Positions 44,890-53,509 of a DNA stretch of 59,775 nt are shown here, piece after piece. Under the pieces are notes generated by a model. It made no database searches and was not told where the DNA came from. It saw nothing but the letters and a program-made list of their open reading frames with translations. Position 1 is the first letter of the stretch. Each line of letters opens with the position of its first letter. This DNA comes from Vulcanimicrobiota bacterium. Its GTDB lineage: Bacteria; Vulcanimicrobiota; Vulcanimicrobiia; Vulcanimicrobiales; Vulcanimicrobiaceae. The stretch spans positions 172,372 through 232,146 of the forward strand of contig JAFAJV010000078.1 of the NCBI GenBank assembly GCA_019235995.1, in the 5' to 3' direction. A program made the position numbers and the translations under genes.

Positions 44890-45306
44890 ATGCCCGCCAA
44901 TCTTGAGTCCACGGTCCGCGCCTTTGTGAAGAGGATGACGAGCATCCGCGGCCGCCGCGTCCAGCGCCTGCTCTTGCGCGATTTTGCTCGATTCAATGAC
45001 GTCTTCCCGGTTGCCGCTGAAGACGGCGGCCCCGCGCTGCTCGGCATCGGCCAGGACGGCCGCGTCGCGATCTGCCGGACGGACGGGCGCGGCGCGTCGG
45101 CGCCCGTGGCGGAGTGGGCCCGGCTCGACGGCGCGACCGTCACGATCGCCTACGACCTGCTGAAGGACTCGCTCCCGATCATAAGCTGGACGCTGTGGCA
45201 TCCGAGCTTCACGCGCGCGGCCGGTGCGCTGACGATCTCCGCCGGGGACGTCGCGCGGAGCGACCACGCTCGCGTCACGGAGCTGCTTCGGTCTCTCGGA
45301 AAGTGA
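44890..45306 (+). CDS. Hypothetical protein, coupled to the downstream PLP enzyme
   Basis: A 138-residue soluble protein (MPANLESTVRAFVKRM..., LLRDFARFNDVFPVAAEDGG, GATVTIAYDLLKDSLPI). I see no signal peptide, membrane segment or known motif. Its stop overlaps the GTG start of the dehydratase by 4 bases (GTGA), so the two are one transcription and translation unit. The ATG at 44890 is tentative; an in-frame ATG at 44935 is possible. Confidence 0.6.
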   Translation: MPANLESTVRAFVKRMTSIRGRRVQRLLLRDFARFNDVFPVAAEDGGPALLGIGQDGRVAICRTDGRGASAPVAEWARLDGATVTIAYDLLKDSLPIISWTLWHPSFTRAAGALTISAGDVARSDHARVTELLRSLGK

Positions 45307-46253
45307 CGCCGACCCTCGACGCGATCGAAGCGGCGCGGTCTCGCATCGCCGGAACGATCGTGCGCACTCCGCTGCTCGAACTGCAGGGAACGACCGGGCC
45401 GAAGATCTTCCTCAAGATGGAGAATCTCCAGCCCATCAACTCCTTCAAGTTGCGGGGGGCGGCGAATGCGGTTGCGATGCTCGATTCGCAAAAGCGCGCG
45501 CTTGGCGTGTGGACGATCAGCGCGGGCAATGCCGGTCAAGGCGTTGCATACGCGGCCCGCGCAGCGGGCGTGCCGTGCACGGTCGTCGCGGTGGACCTGG
45601 CGCCCGAAACGAAAATTGCGCGCATGCGCGCGTTAGGTGCCACCGTCGTCAAAGCCTCATGGGACGAGTGCTGGGAGGGTCTCGAGCGGCGAACGTTCCC
45701 CGGGATCGAAGGAACGTTCGTCCATCCGTTCGACGACGACCATTTCATCGCGGGAAACGCCACGGCGGGCCTCGAGATCGTGGAGGACTTGCCGGACGTC
45801 GCGACCGTCATCACCGCGCTCGGCGGAGGAGGCCTCGTCACCGGCGTCGCGGCGGCGGTGCGCGCGAAGAAGCCACGCGTTCGCATCTTGGTAGCCGAGC
45901 CCGAGACTGCGGCGCCCTACGCGCGGTCGCTGGAGCTCGGCCGTGCGGCAGCCTTCGAAGAATGGCAGCCGTCGTTCGTGGACGGCGCGGGCGGCAAGAG
46001 CATCTTTCCGCGCATGTGGGAGCGCATGCGCGGTCTGGTGGACGGATCGATCGTCGTGACGCTCGACGAGACGCGGCGCGCGATGCGGCTGCTCGCGGAA
46101 CGTTCCCGGGTGATCGCCGAAGGCGCGGGCGCGCTGCCGCTCGCCGCCGCGCTCAGCGGAAAAGTCGACCAGGGTCCGATCGTTGCGCTGATCTCCGGCG
46201 GCAACATCGATCTCGCGACGTTTTGCGAGGCGATCAATTCGGTTCGCATATGA
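45303..46253 (+). CDS. Threonine/serine dehydratase-like PLP enzyme
   Basis: A 316-residue fold-type II PLP enzyme: Lys49 in NSFKLRGA (Schiff-base lysine), the SAGNAGQGVA phosphate-side loop, GGGGLVTG (phosphate-binding glycines) and SGGNIDL near the end. No C-terminal ACT domain, so it corresponds in length to catabolic threonine deaminase or serine racemase rather than biosynthetic IlvA. The usual His of SAGNHAQG is replaced by Ala-Gly. Reaction is therefore likely Ser/Thr deamination, but substrate is unproven. Its last 20 bases overlap the convergent STAS gene. Confidence 0.88.
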   Translation: MTPTLDAIEAARSRIAGTIVRTPLLELQGTTGPKIFLKMENLQPINSFKLRGAANAVAMLDSQKRALGVWTISAGNAGQGVAYAARAAGVPCTVVAVDLAPETKIARMRALGATVVKASWDECWEGLERRTFPGIEGTFVHPFDDDHFIAGNATAGLEIVEDLPDVATVITALGGGGLVTGVAAAVRAKKPRVRILVAEPETAAPYARSLELGRAAAFEEWQPSFVDGAGGKSIFPRMWERMRGLVDGSIVVTLDETRRAMRLLAERSRVIAEGAGALPLAAALSGKVDQGPIVALISGGNIDLATFCEAINSVRI

Positions 46254-46527
46254 CGAAGAGCCGATCGAAGCTAACGGTTTTGAGCAGGCGCGCCACGTGG
46301 TCGCTGACGCCGGCGAGCGTGATCGAGCGGTTCTTGTCGCTCAGCCTCAACCGGGCTAGCTCGTTCAGAAACGTCGAATCGACGTAGGTGACGTCGGCCA
46401 TGTCGATCACCAGGGGAGCGCTCCCGTTGACCGATTGCAGGAGCTTCGCGAATTCGTCCATCCGCGCAATGTCGTACTCGCCGGCGAGGCGTAAGGTTGC
46501 CGAGTGCAAGTCGTCGTTTTCGTCCAA
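46234..46527 (-). CDS. STAS-domain anti-anti-sigma factor-like protein
   Basis: A 97-residue STAS protein. The core motif DMADVTYVDSTFL includes Ser51, the equivalent of the phosphorylated Ser of SpoIIAA/RsbV-type antagonists. The partner in such systems is a HATPase kinase, here the divergent gene at 46683. No sigma factor is in the window. The TTG start at 46527 has only a weak upstream G-rich site. It overlaps the end of the dehydratase by 20 bases. Confidence 0.85.
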   Translation of the reverse strand: MDENDDLHSATLRLAGEYDIARMDEFAKLLQSVNGSAPLVIDMADVTYVDSTFLNELARLRLSDKNRSITLAGVSDHVARLLKTVSFDRLFVICEPN

Positions 46528-46682
46528 ATAAAAACCCGCCCGAAGAAAGCAAGCCCAAGCGTTTTGCGCTGCCCATGATAGCGGCGTCGCCTCCGTATGT
46601 CCACGAGCCGCAGCCTGGTTGCCAGCCGGTCCGAGCGAGAGCCAGTGAGTTTATTCATACGTCTTTAACGGAAAGACTTGGT

Positions 46683-47087
46683 GTGATCGTGCCGAGGACC
46701 AGCGCCTACGAAGGCTCCTTCCCTTGTTCGCCGGTCGGCGCCCGCCAGGCGCGCTGCGCGATTACGGCTTTTGCAAGGGGTTCTCTCTCCGGACGCGACC
46801 TCACCGATTTCGAGGGAGCGATCGGCGAGGTATTGGCGAACGCGGTCGAGCACAGCGGCGGATCGCGGATCACGGTCGAGTGTTACGTCGATTCGGGGCG
46901 TGTGATCGCGGAGATCCGAGACTATGGCGCCGGCTTTCTTCCGCCGGCGGCGGTCCAAGCGCCCGCGCGCGGCGCTCTACGCGGATACGGCCTCTTCATC
47001 GTCAACAGTTTGGTCGACGAGATCGAATATCTGGACAACGGACGCCGGCTGCGGCTGACAAAGAGGGCGCCCGACGAGCCCGGCTAG
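46683..47087 (+). CDS. HATPase (RsbW/SpoIIAB-like) serine kinase, anti-sigma factor candidate
   Basis: A GHKL ATPase domain of about 134 residues. The N box is EVLANAVEHSG (Glu49, Asn53), the G1 box RDYGAGF (Asp80) and the G2 box RGYGLFIVN. This is the RsbW type that binds a sigma factor and phosphorylates a STAS antagonist. The GTG at 46683 is chosen because GGAAAG lies 7 bases upstream and the length fits the family; TTG at 46497 would extend it over the STAS start. The 155 bases between the two divergent starts would hold their promoters. Its stop overlaps the convergent zinc-finger gene by 4 bases. Confidence 0.83.
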   Translation: MIVPRTSAYEGSFPCSPVGARQARCAITAFARGSLSGRDLTDFEGAIGEVLANAVEHSGGSRITVECYVDSGRVIAEIRDYGAGFLPPAAVQAPARGALRGYGLFIVNSLVDEIEYLDNGRRLRLTKRAPDEPG

Positions 47088-47434
47088 GAGAGCTGATCTT
47101 CCCAGTCGTCCGGAACTCTGCCGCGCGGGCCCGGCACGGGTTGGTCTGCGGGATGCGAGCGCGGCGGCGCAAGGCGCGGGCCTCTTATGAATTCGCGCGT
47201 GTTGTAATCATAGAACCAGTCTTCTCCCGGCTCGAAGCTGGCGATGACCGGGTGTCCCGTCGCCCGAAAATGGCCGGTTGCGTGCTTCCCCAATGATTGA
47301 TCGCAGCATCCGATGTGGCCGCACAGCGCGCACCGGCGCAAGTGAAACCACCAGCCGTTTTGCGCCGCGCACTCGACGCACGCGTCGCCCGAGGGTGCGG
47401 CGCTTGGATCGATGTCGCTTCTCGTGCTGTCCAC
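47084..47434 (-). CDS. UBP-type zinc-finger domain protein
   Basis: A 116-residue protein that is essentially one zf-UBP module: CVEC (C19, C22), CALCGHIGCC (C35, C38, C43/C44), then H51, H55 and H61, followed by a DWFYDYNTREFI strand. In eukaryotes this domain binds the ubiquitin C terminus; in bacteria its ligand is unknown. The C terminus is proline-rich. GTG start at 47434. It is convergent with the HATPase. Confidence 0.82.
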   Translation of the reverse strand: MDSTRSDIDPSAAPSGDACVECAAQNGWWFHLRRCALCGHIGCCDQSLGKHATGHFRATGHPVIASFEPGEDWFYDYNTREFIRGPRLAPPRSHPADQPVPGPRGRVPDDWEDQLS

Positions 47435-47468
47435 TTTTTCAACTCTTCGGGTGACGCGACGGCTGACC

Positions 47469-48968
47469 CTAGGGCGGCCGGGTACCGGCGCTCCAGCGAC
47501 GTGCGGCCGGATGGTAGACGACCGCGATGCTCGCGCGCGCGTCTCCGGGATCCACCAGCCTGATCCGGCTCTTTCCGTGTAGGTAGAAGAGGCCGCGCGT
47601 GGATATGCCGTCGGGGCCCTGCCCGTCGTAGGCGATCCAGTCTTGCGGGGGGACCATGGTGATGAGCGTGCCGGAGCGCACGCCCAATAGCAAACCCGCG
47701 TCGAGCTGGGACTCGAGCGCGCTGCGGGCGTCCCGCGAGGCCTGATCCTCGCGCACGACGCGCACGTTGGTCGCCTGCGTCATCGTGCCGACGATCGCGA
47801 TAGCGGCGATCCACGCGAGGCGGTACCAGCGGCCTCGGATGCGTCGCGTCGTCTCCGCCGCCAGCGCGGCGAGCGCGAGTGCTACGCCGAACGCTTCGTA
47901 AAGGACGGGAAGATAGCCCAAGCCGGGCAGCAGCTCGTGCTGATATTTCACGACCGCCGCGATCGGAGCGGCGGCGAGCACGAGCACCGCGATTCCGACG
48001 GCCGCCGGACCGCGCGAATCGCCGCCGTCCCCAACGGCCTGGGCGAGCGCATACGCCGCGGCCAGAGCGAACGCCACGAAGATCGCCGGCTGCATGGGGG
48101 CGTTGTTGTAGAAATCGTGAAAGTCGTTGTGACTGAAGATGTGCGACGGGTCGAAGAGATAGTAGCTGAGCGGCAGCGCGGCGGCGATCTGTTCGCCCAA
48201 CGTTCGGAGCAGCGGCGCCGGAGCTGCGTTGAACGCGTAGAGGGAGCCCGCCGGTACGCGTACGACGGCGCGCGCCGCGAGGCTGAAGGCCGTCAATGCT
48301 CCGGCGATCGCGAGATACGGCCAGCTCTCCCGCAGCGCGTCGCGCCAGCTCCGGCCTTTCGCCGCCGCGACGATGGGATAGAGCAGGCAAAGCCCGTACG
48401 CCTCCTCGTAGGTCAGCGCCGCGGCGGCGTAGAGCACGGTCGATAGCACGCGCGGGCCCGTCGCGCCGTCGTCGAGGACGCGCCGAAACGCCAGCAGCGA
48501 GCCAAGCAACAGAATCGCGACGAATTGCGGCATCGCGTTGTAGGAGAGGATGGAGTCGTGATACCCGCGTTCCGCGAAGAGGGTGATCGCGATGAGCGCA
48601 GCCAGATTCGCGAGGCCTTGCGTCGCGTAGGCGGCGACGCAGCGCCGAAACATCTCGAGCGTCGCGAGGGTCGCCGCGACGAGCAGCACCTTATAGGCGA
48701 GCAGGTTCGTGAAGACGTAGAAGACCAGGTACTTCTCCAGGATGAGGCCCGGATAGAAGCGGCCTTCGCGCAAGAACCAGAGATCGAAGGAGTGCCGCAT
48801 CGCCTGCCACAGCGAGATGTGGTCCGCGCCCAGTATCCCGTTGAGCACCGAATAGAAGGCATCGTCCCCGAGCCATCCGCTCCACAGCGCCGGAGCGATG
48901 ACGACGAAGCCGAGCGCGGCGACGGCGACGCCTTCGTAGAGGGTACGCCCAGAACGCTGCCGCCGCAC
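47469..48968 (-). CDS. Polytopic membrane protein, possible GT-C glycosyltransferase
   Basis: A 499-residue protein with about eleven membrane segments. A luminal loop after the first span carries WLGDDAFYSVLNG, reminiscent of the acidic pair (DD/DE) near the first loop of GT-C glycosyltransferases; a large C-terminal soluble part (about 410-499) follows. I cannot assign a reaction; glycan transfer to an envelope product would fit the locus (inference). Starts ATG at 48968. Confidence 0.68.
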   Translation of the reverse strand: MRRQRSGRTLYEGVAVAALGFVVIAPALWSGWLGDDAFYSVLNGILGADHISLWQAMRHSFDLWFLREGRFYPGLILEKYLVFYVFTNLLAYKVLLVAATLATLEMFRRCVAAYATQGLANLAALIAITLFAERGYHDSILSYNAMPQFVAILLLGSLLAFRRVLDDGATGPRVLSTVLYAAAALTYEEAYGLCLLYPIVAAAKGRSWRDALRESWPYLAIAGALTAFSLAARAVVRVPAGSLYAFNAAPAPLLRTLGEQIAAALPLSYYLFDPSHIFSHNDFHDFYNNAPMQPAIFVAFALAAAYALAQAVGDGGDSRGPAAVGIAVLVLAAAPIAAVVKYQHELLPGLGYLPVLYEAFGVALALAALAAETTRRIRGRWYRLAWIAAIAIVGTMTQATNVRVVREDQASRDARSALESQLDAGLLLGVRSGTLITMVPPQDWIAYDGQGPDGISTRGLFYLHGKSRIRLVDPGDARASIAVVYHPAARRWSAGTRPP

Positions 48969-49011
48969 GGCTCGGCATGTTCGGTCTTCCGAACGTTCAG
49001 TCCGTCAGGTC

Positions 49012-49380
49012 TTAGCCTCCCGCGCCCTCATTCGAGGGATCCATTTGCAAGTCGTACACCTGCGTTTGATCGGCAGAGACCGTATATCCCGATATGGATC
49101 GCGTCGCGTAGCCGGCCTTCTGTGCCGTCAGCGTGTAATCGTCGGGCTGAAGCGAGAAGGCGACGAAGTGGCCGTGGGCGTCCGTCGTCGTGGTGGTGCT
49201 CTGGGACCCCGACGCGATCTCTAAGCGCACGCCGGCGATCGGGGCGCCGCTCGCGGAGTCGCGGATGGTTCCTTGGATGTTTCCCAGCGTTCCGGCGCGG
49301 GCTACGCTCGCCAAGCTCGCGAACGCGCCGAGCAGAGCGACCAGACTCAACGACCGGCGTAGCGATGATTGGATCGTCAT
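49012..49380 (-). CDS. Secreted carboxypeptidase-regulatory-like domain protein
   Basis: A 122-residue protein: signal peptide (cleaved near VARA, residue 29) and one CarboxypepD_reg/DUF-type beta-sandwich (IQGTIRDSASGAPIAGVRLEIA, TDAHGHFVAFSLQPDDYTL, KAGYATRS). Such domains act as surface or envelope modules in larger proteins; here it is alone. The short acidic tail is unstructured. ATG at 49380. Confidence 0.8.
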   Translation of the reverse strand: MTIQSSLRRSLSLVALLGAFASLASVARAGTLGNIQGTIRDSASGAPIAGVRLEIASGSQSTTTTTDAHGHFVAFSLQPDDYTLTAQKAGYATRSISGYTVSADQTQVYDLQMDPSNEGAGG

Positions 49381-49549
49381 TTGTGATTTAACCTCAGTAA
49401 GGACTAGTGTTGCTCCTGAGGCTAAGCGTGCGCCGGCGATGGCTCAATTCGCAATAGACGTCTTATCAAAAGCGCTTGTTGCGCGCCTTTTATGTGCATC
49501 AAACCGACTTCAACGACGATAATGACAACAATCGGCGGACAGCCGCCGT

Positions 49550-50812
49550 TCACGGTTTTAGCGCGAAGACCGTGCCCTGACCCGAGACGCCGCCGGCGAC
49601 CGTGGTGCCGTAGAAGGTATTCTTAGCACCCTTTGTCAGGCCGTAATAGGGATATGCGCCGTCGCCTCCGCCCCCGAATGCATGGAGCGTCGTCTCCGCG
49701 CCCGACGCCGCGTCGACTTTGAAAACCGTCCCGCAGCCGCAGCTTCCGCCGCCCGCCGACGCCGTGCCGTAGAGAACCGACCCGGCCAACGTCAGGGTGC
49801 TCGTCGGAGAGCTCCCGTCGCTGCCGCCGGCGAAGCTGTAGAGCACGCGTTCATGGTAGCCACCCTTGCGGTCGGGCGTTAATTCAAAGACGGACCCCAT
49901 GTTGTTGGCTCCGCCGTAGTACGTCGTGCCGAAGAGATCGCCCGACGAATCGGCCACGAGCCCGCCGTACGGTGAAGCGGCATCGGGCGTGCCCTTGAAC
50001 GCGTAGAGGGTGGTGAGCCGCCAGCGCTTTCCGACTGGCGACAAGCGAAAAACTGTGCCTGCACTGTGAGCGCCGCCTTCCTCGGTCACGCCGTAGAGGC
50101 TTTTCGACATGAGCAGCAGGAGCCCGAGCGAACCGCCGGCACCGTCTTTACCGCCGGTGAAGGCGTGCGCGATGCGTTCGCTTCCACCACGTGAAACCGA
50201 GTAGACGACGCCTTGCGAATACTTGCCGCCGTCGGGCGCAGGTGTGGTTCCGTACAGGGTGGGACCGTCGAACGTAACGCCGCCCCCAGGTCCGAACCCG
50301 TCATCGCCGCCGATGAACGAGTGCAGCACCTTTTCGGTTCCGGTGGAGGGCGTCAACGAAAACACGACGCCGCAGCCGGAGCTTCCACACGATCCGCCGG
50401 ATCCACCCGACACCGTCGTGCCGTCCAAATTCCCCTTCGGATCGAACGTCACGCCGCCGTGGGGATTCTTTCCGTCCGCAAAACAACCGAAGCTGTAGAG
50501 CACGCTCTCGGTCCATGGCGGCTCCGCTTGCGGCGCGAGCTTGAAGACGGTGCCGCAGGCGTTCGTCCCACCGACCACGGTCGTGCCGAAGAGGTTTCCC
50601 TTTCGATCCAACGCGAGCCCGGTTGCGGCATTACCGCCGTCGGTTCCACCGCTGAAACTATAGAGCACCTGCTCGGAAGCACTTACGCTCGCGAGGTTCG
50701 GCAACGCTGCGCTGCTGCTGCGGCGTGCGCCATCTGACGCGGCGCACGCCGACAACACGCTCGCGAACGCGCAGAGAGCGAGCGCGCGGAAGGTAAAACG
50801 GGAAACGATCAT
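49550..50812 (-). CDS. GloVer-repeat lipoprotein (module 2 upstream arm)
   Basis: A 420-residue lipoprotein (lipobox VLSAC) with seven GloVer units, for example LFGTTVVGGTNACGTVFKLA and LYGVTEEGGAHSAGTVFRLS, ending GTVFALKP. Cys pairs occur in the second and sixth units (GSCGSSGCG, GGGSCGCG). It is divergent from the propeller lipoprotein at 50936 across 123 bases, as the first arm of the second three-gene arrangement. Confidence 0.85.
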   Translation of the reverse strand: MIVSRFTFRALALCAFASVLSACAASDGARRSSSAALPNLASVSASEQVLYSFSGGTDGGNAATGLALDRKGNLFGTTVVGGTNACGTVFKLAPQAEPPWTESVLYSFGCFADGKNPHGGVTFDPKGNLDGTTVSGGSGGSCGSSGCGVVFSLTPSTGTEKVLHSFIGGDDGFGPGGGVTFDGPTLYGTTPAPDGGKYSQGVVYSVSRGGSERIAHAFTGGKDGAGGSLGLLLLMSKSLYGVTEEGGAHSAGTVFRLSPVGKRWRLTTLYAFKGTPDAASPYGGLVADSSGDLFGTTYYGGANNMGSVFELTPDRKGGYHERVLYSFAGGSDGSSPTSTLTLAGSVLYGTASAGGGSCGCGTVFKVDAASGAETTLHAFGGGGDGAYPYYGLTKGAKNTFYGTTVAGGVSGQGTVFALKP

Positions 50813-50935
50813 ATGCTTGCTCCTAACTTCGGCAATTACTTTTTTTGTGATAAGCGAGCGATCACACCTGCAGGACGGCCGTCGCGCTAAAGAAAAGAAG
50901 ACGCGGTTCCTCTACTTCTCAGGAGTTTTTTTTTG

Positions 50936-52099
50936 ATGCAGACTAAATTTTATTCTTTCGGCACCGCAATATCCGCGGTGCTGTTGCTTGCGGTGTCCGC
51001 GTGCGCAGGCGGTTCCAATCCGACGGTTCCCGCGACGGGGCTAACGTCGAAAGCGCCGGTGGGAATCAAGCACTTCTCATCCATACAGCAACTGGCGGTT
51101 AGCAGTTGCCAGCCGTGCGCGACGTTCAAGAGTGGGCCGAGTTCGGAATACTACTTCAGCACGACGAGGCCGAAGGTGCGCCGCCACATCGTCAACGGCA
51201 TTGCGGCGCCGTGGGTGGGCCTCACCTTCGATCCGTCGGGCGATCTGTTCGTCGCGAACTGCATGACCTGTGTGACCGGTCAATCGGGCACGAACAACGT
51301 CGTGGAGATTCCGCCGCACAACAACACGCCGTCGGTGACGATCACCAACGGCATCACATATCCCTTCGATCTCGCGATCGATAGCTCCGGAACGCTGTAC
51401 GTCTCAAACCTCGGGTGCTATTCGCCGAGCTGCGAGAGCACGGTGGCCGAATATCCGCAGGGGTACACCACCGGTCCACCTTCGAATGCCATTACCGTGA
51501 AGTACCCGCTCGGGCTCGCGCTCGATAGTTCGCAGGATCTTTACGTTGCGAACTGCGTCGTCTGCTCGACGGGGACGACGGGCAGCGATCAAGTGCTCGT
51601 GTACGCGCCGGGCGGGACCACCCCGATCCGGACGATTACGACCGGCGTCAACGAGCCGGTGGCGCTCGCCGTCGACTCCAGCAACAACCTTTACGTTGCC
51701 AACTGCATCAACTGCGGCCTGGGAGCCGGCGCCTACGTGAACGGCACGGACACGATCACGGAGTACGCGAGCGGTAGCACGACTCCGGTCAAGACGATCA
51801 CCTTTACCAACGCCGTCGACGTGCCGTTTTCTATCGCAGTGGATCCGTCGGGCGACCTCTTCGTCGCGAACTACGCGGTGAACACCGTGACCGAATATCC
51901 ACCGAACGCGGTCAACCCGTCGGAAACGATCAGCCACGGGGTCAGCAGCCCGGCGAGCCTCGCGATCGACCGGGACAATAACGTGTTCGTCTCCAACGCC
52001 GGAGCGAACACGGTCACGAAGTACGCGCCCCGTCATCCGGGCAGGCCGCAGGAGACTCTGTCGGTCGCGTTCCCCTCATCTCTCGCGGTGTCGCACTAG
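50936..52099 (+). CDS. NHL-like propeller lipoprotein (module 2)
   Basis: A 387-residue lipoprotein with lipobox LAVSAC. Six full repeats carry the pattern LAxDxSxxLYVAN (for example GLTFDPSGDLFVAN, GLALDSSQDLYVAN, SIAVDPSGDLFVAN, SLAIDRDNNVFVSN) and a seventh partial strand ends the protein, as expected of a closed propeller. Several repeats add Cys pairs after VANC. ATG at 50936 is preceded by AGGAG 10 bases upstream. Its stop overlaps the convergent phosphoesterase stop by 4 bases. Confidence 0.82.
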   Translation: MQTKFYSFGTAISAVLLLAVSACAGGSNPTVPATGLTSKAPVGIKHFSSIQQLAVSSCQPCATFKSGPSSEYYFSTTRPKVRRHIVNGIAAPWVGLTFDPSGDLFVANCMTCVTGQSGTNNVVEIPPHNNTPSVTITNGITYPFDLAIDSSGTLYVSNLGCYSPSCESTVAEYPQGYTTGPPSNAITVKYPLGLALDSSQDLYVANCVVCSTGTTGSDQVLVYAPGGTTPIRTITTGVNEPVALAVDSSNNLYVANCINCGLGAGAYVNGTDTITEYASGSTTPVKTITFTNAVDVPFSIAVDPSGDLFVANYAVNTVTEYPPNAVNPSETISHGVSSPASLAIDRDNNVFVSNAGANTVTKYAPRHPGRPQETLSVAFPSSLAVSH

Positions 52100-53466
52100 C
52101 GGTCGTCGTCGGGATCTTGTGTAGTGGCGGGCTGCCGTAAGAAGTAGTCCGCCCCGTGCGGTGCGGGGATCGGCTCGAACGTGTGCGGTCCCTTCGAGAA
52201 GTCGAAGCAATCGGAGAGATCGTCCGCACGGACATCCGTCGTGCCGAGCGAAGCGAGTCCGAAGGTCTTCTCCGTAAACTTCAAGATGCTGCCGAACTCG
52301 TGCCGCTTCTTCGAGATGTAATGCTGCTTTGCGTAAGCTGAGATCACCAGCAGCGGCACGCGGAAGCCGAGCTCGTAGGAGTCGTACTGCTTGGGCGGCA
52401 CGGAGTCATACCAGCCGCCCCAGTCGTCCCACGTTACGAAGATCGCCGTGTCGTTCCAGTAGCCGCTCTCGCCGATCGCGTTGACGATCGACGCGACCCA
52501 CGACGGACCCGTGCCGTCGGTTATTCCCGCGTGGTCCGACTCCGCCGCGGTCGGCGTGACCCAGGACACGTTTGCCAGTTTTCCGTTCTTGACGTCGAGG
52601 AGCACCTGTGACGGCGGCGTGACGACGTCCGTCGCGAACTCGGGGCTGTGGTAGACGGGCGCGATCGCGTCAGGCCCCTTCCACAGGCCGGCCCCGAGAT
52701 GCGATTGATAGTAGCGCCACGTCAGAGCTTTCGCCTCGATCAGCGCGATCAGCGAGACGCGATCGAAGCACGGGTACACCTCCGAGCTCTCGCTGCCCGT
52801 TGCATCGATGACCCATACGAGCGATCCCTTCGGCGAATCGCAGCCGCCCGTCAGCCGGTGTTTCAACGTGACGGGATTCTCCGCTGCGCGCAACGGAGAC
52901 GTGTTCGAGATCGTCGAGGTGCCGCTTAGAATGTATTGATGGGCGGGGAAGCTAGGCCCCTGATTCGTTTGGAACATGCTGCGCCCAAACGCGTAGCTCC
53001 GGGCCATGACGAAGTACGGCTCGACCTCCGTTTCCGGGACGTAGCCGTACGCGCGAACGTTCGGAGGCGGGCACGTCTGGTGCCGAGCGCATTTCGAGTC
53101 GACGAGGTTGAAGCCGTCTAACTTTCCGTTGTCGTACTCGGTGACGTAGGCGTAGTGCTTGTGGCTGATGTCGTACGGCGCCGTCAGCAGTTCGGGAAGC
53201 AGCTGAACCGATTGCCCGAGCGAATTCTTGCCGACCTGCACCGTGCCGGCTCCCGGCAGACCATTGAAAAGATCGTTGACCGTGCGATTCTCCTGAACGA
53301 TGATGACGACGTGCCGGATCTTCGACGACGGTCCAGGCGGCGATTGGATTCCGCGTAGCGGCTGCGCCTCGGTTGATGCCGGCGGGGCGTCGAGCGTCAC
53401 GCCGTGACCGCATGCAGCGAGCACGACGATCGCGGCGAGCAGCAGGAAACGATTCGCAGTCATCAT
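52096..53466 (-). CDS. Phosphoesterase-family lipoprotein, module 2
   Basis: A 456-residue paralogue of the enzyme at 41491 with lipobox VLAAC. It keeps the metal-site candidates Glu-Asn in QENRTVNDLF and the Asp pair in WDDWGGWYDSVPP, but differs at two places that are normally conserved: Asp-Asn is inverted to Asn-Asp after ENR, and the His of YDHVPP is Ser. Ser/Thr exchange (ENRT) also occurs. Other shared motifs are AHQYI, WVTPT, SWVASIVNAIGES and RVPLLVISAYAKQ. ATG at 53466 (a second ATG follows). The two paralogues may therefore have different substrates. Confidence 0.84.
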   Translation of the reverse strand: MMTANRFLLLAAIVVLAACGHGVTLDAPPASTEAQPLRGIQSPPGPSSKIRHVVIIVQENRTVNDLFNGLPGAGTVQVGKNSLGQSVQLLPELLTAPYDISHKHYAYVTEYDNGKLDGFNLVDSKCARHQTCPPPNVRAYGYVPETEVEPYFVMARSYAFGRSMFQTNQGPSFPAHQYILSGTSTISNTSPLRAAENPVTLKHRLTGGCDSPKGSLVWVIDATGSESSEVYPCFDRVSLIALIEAKALTWRYYQSHLGAGLWKGPDAIAPVYHSPEFATDVVTPPSQVLLDVKNGKLANVSWVTPTAAESDHAGITDGTGPSWVASIVNAIGESGYWNDTAIFVTWDDWGGWYDSVPPKQYDSYELGFRVPLLVISAYAKQHYISKKRHEFGSILKFTEKTFGLASLGTTDVRADDLSDCFDFSKGPHTFEPIPAPHGADYFLRQPATTQDPDDDR

Positions 53467-53509
53467 GCGACAGGTGATTGGAGCCGCTTGGCAGAGTACC
53501 CTGGTGAGG

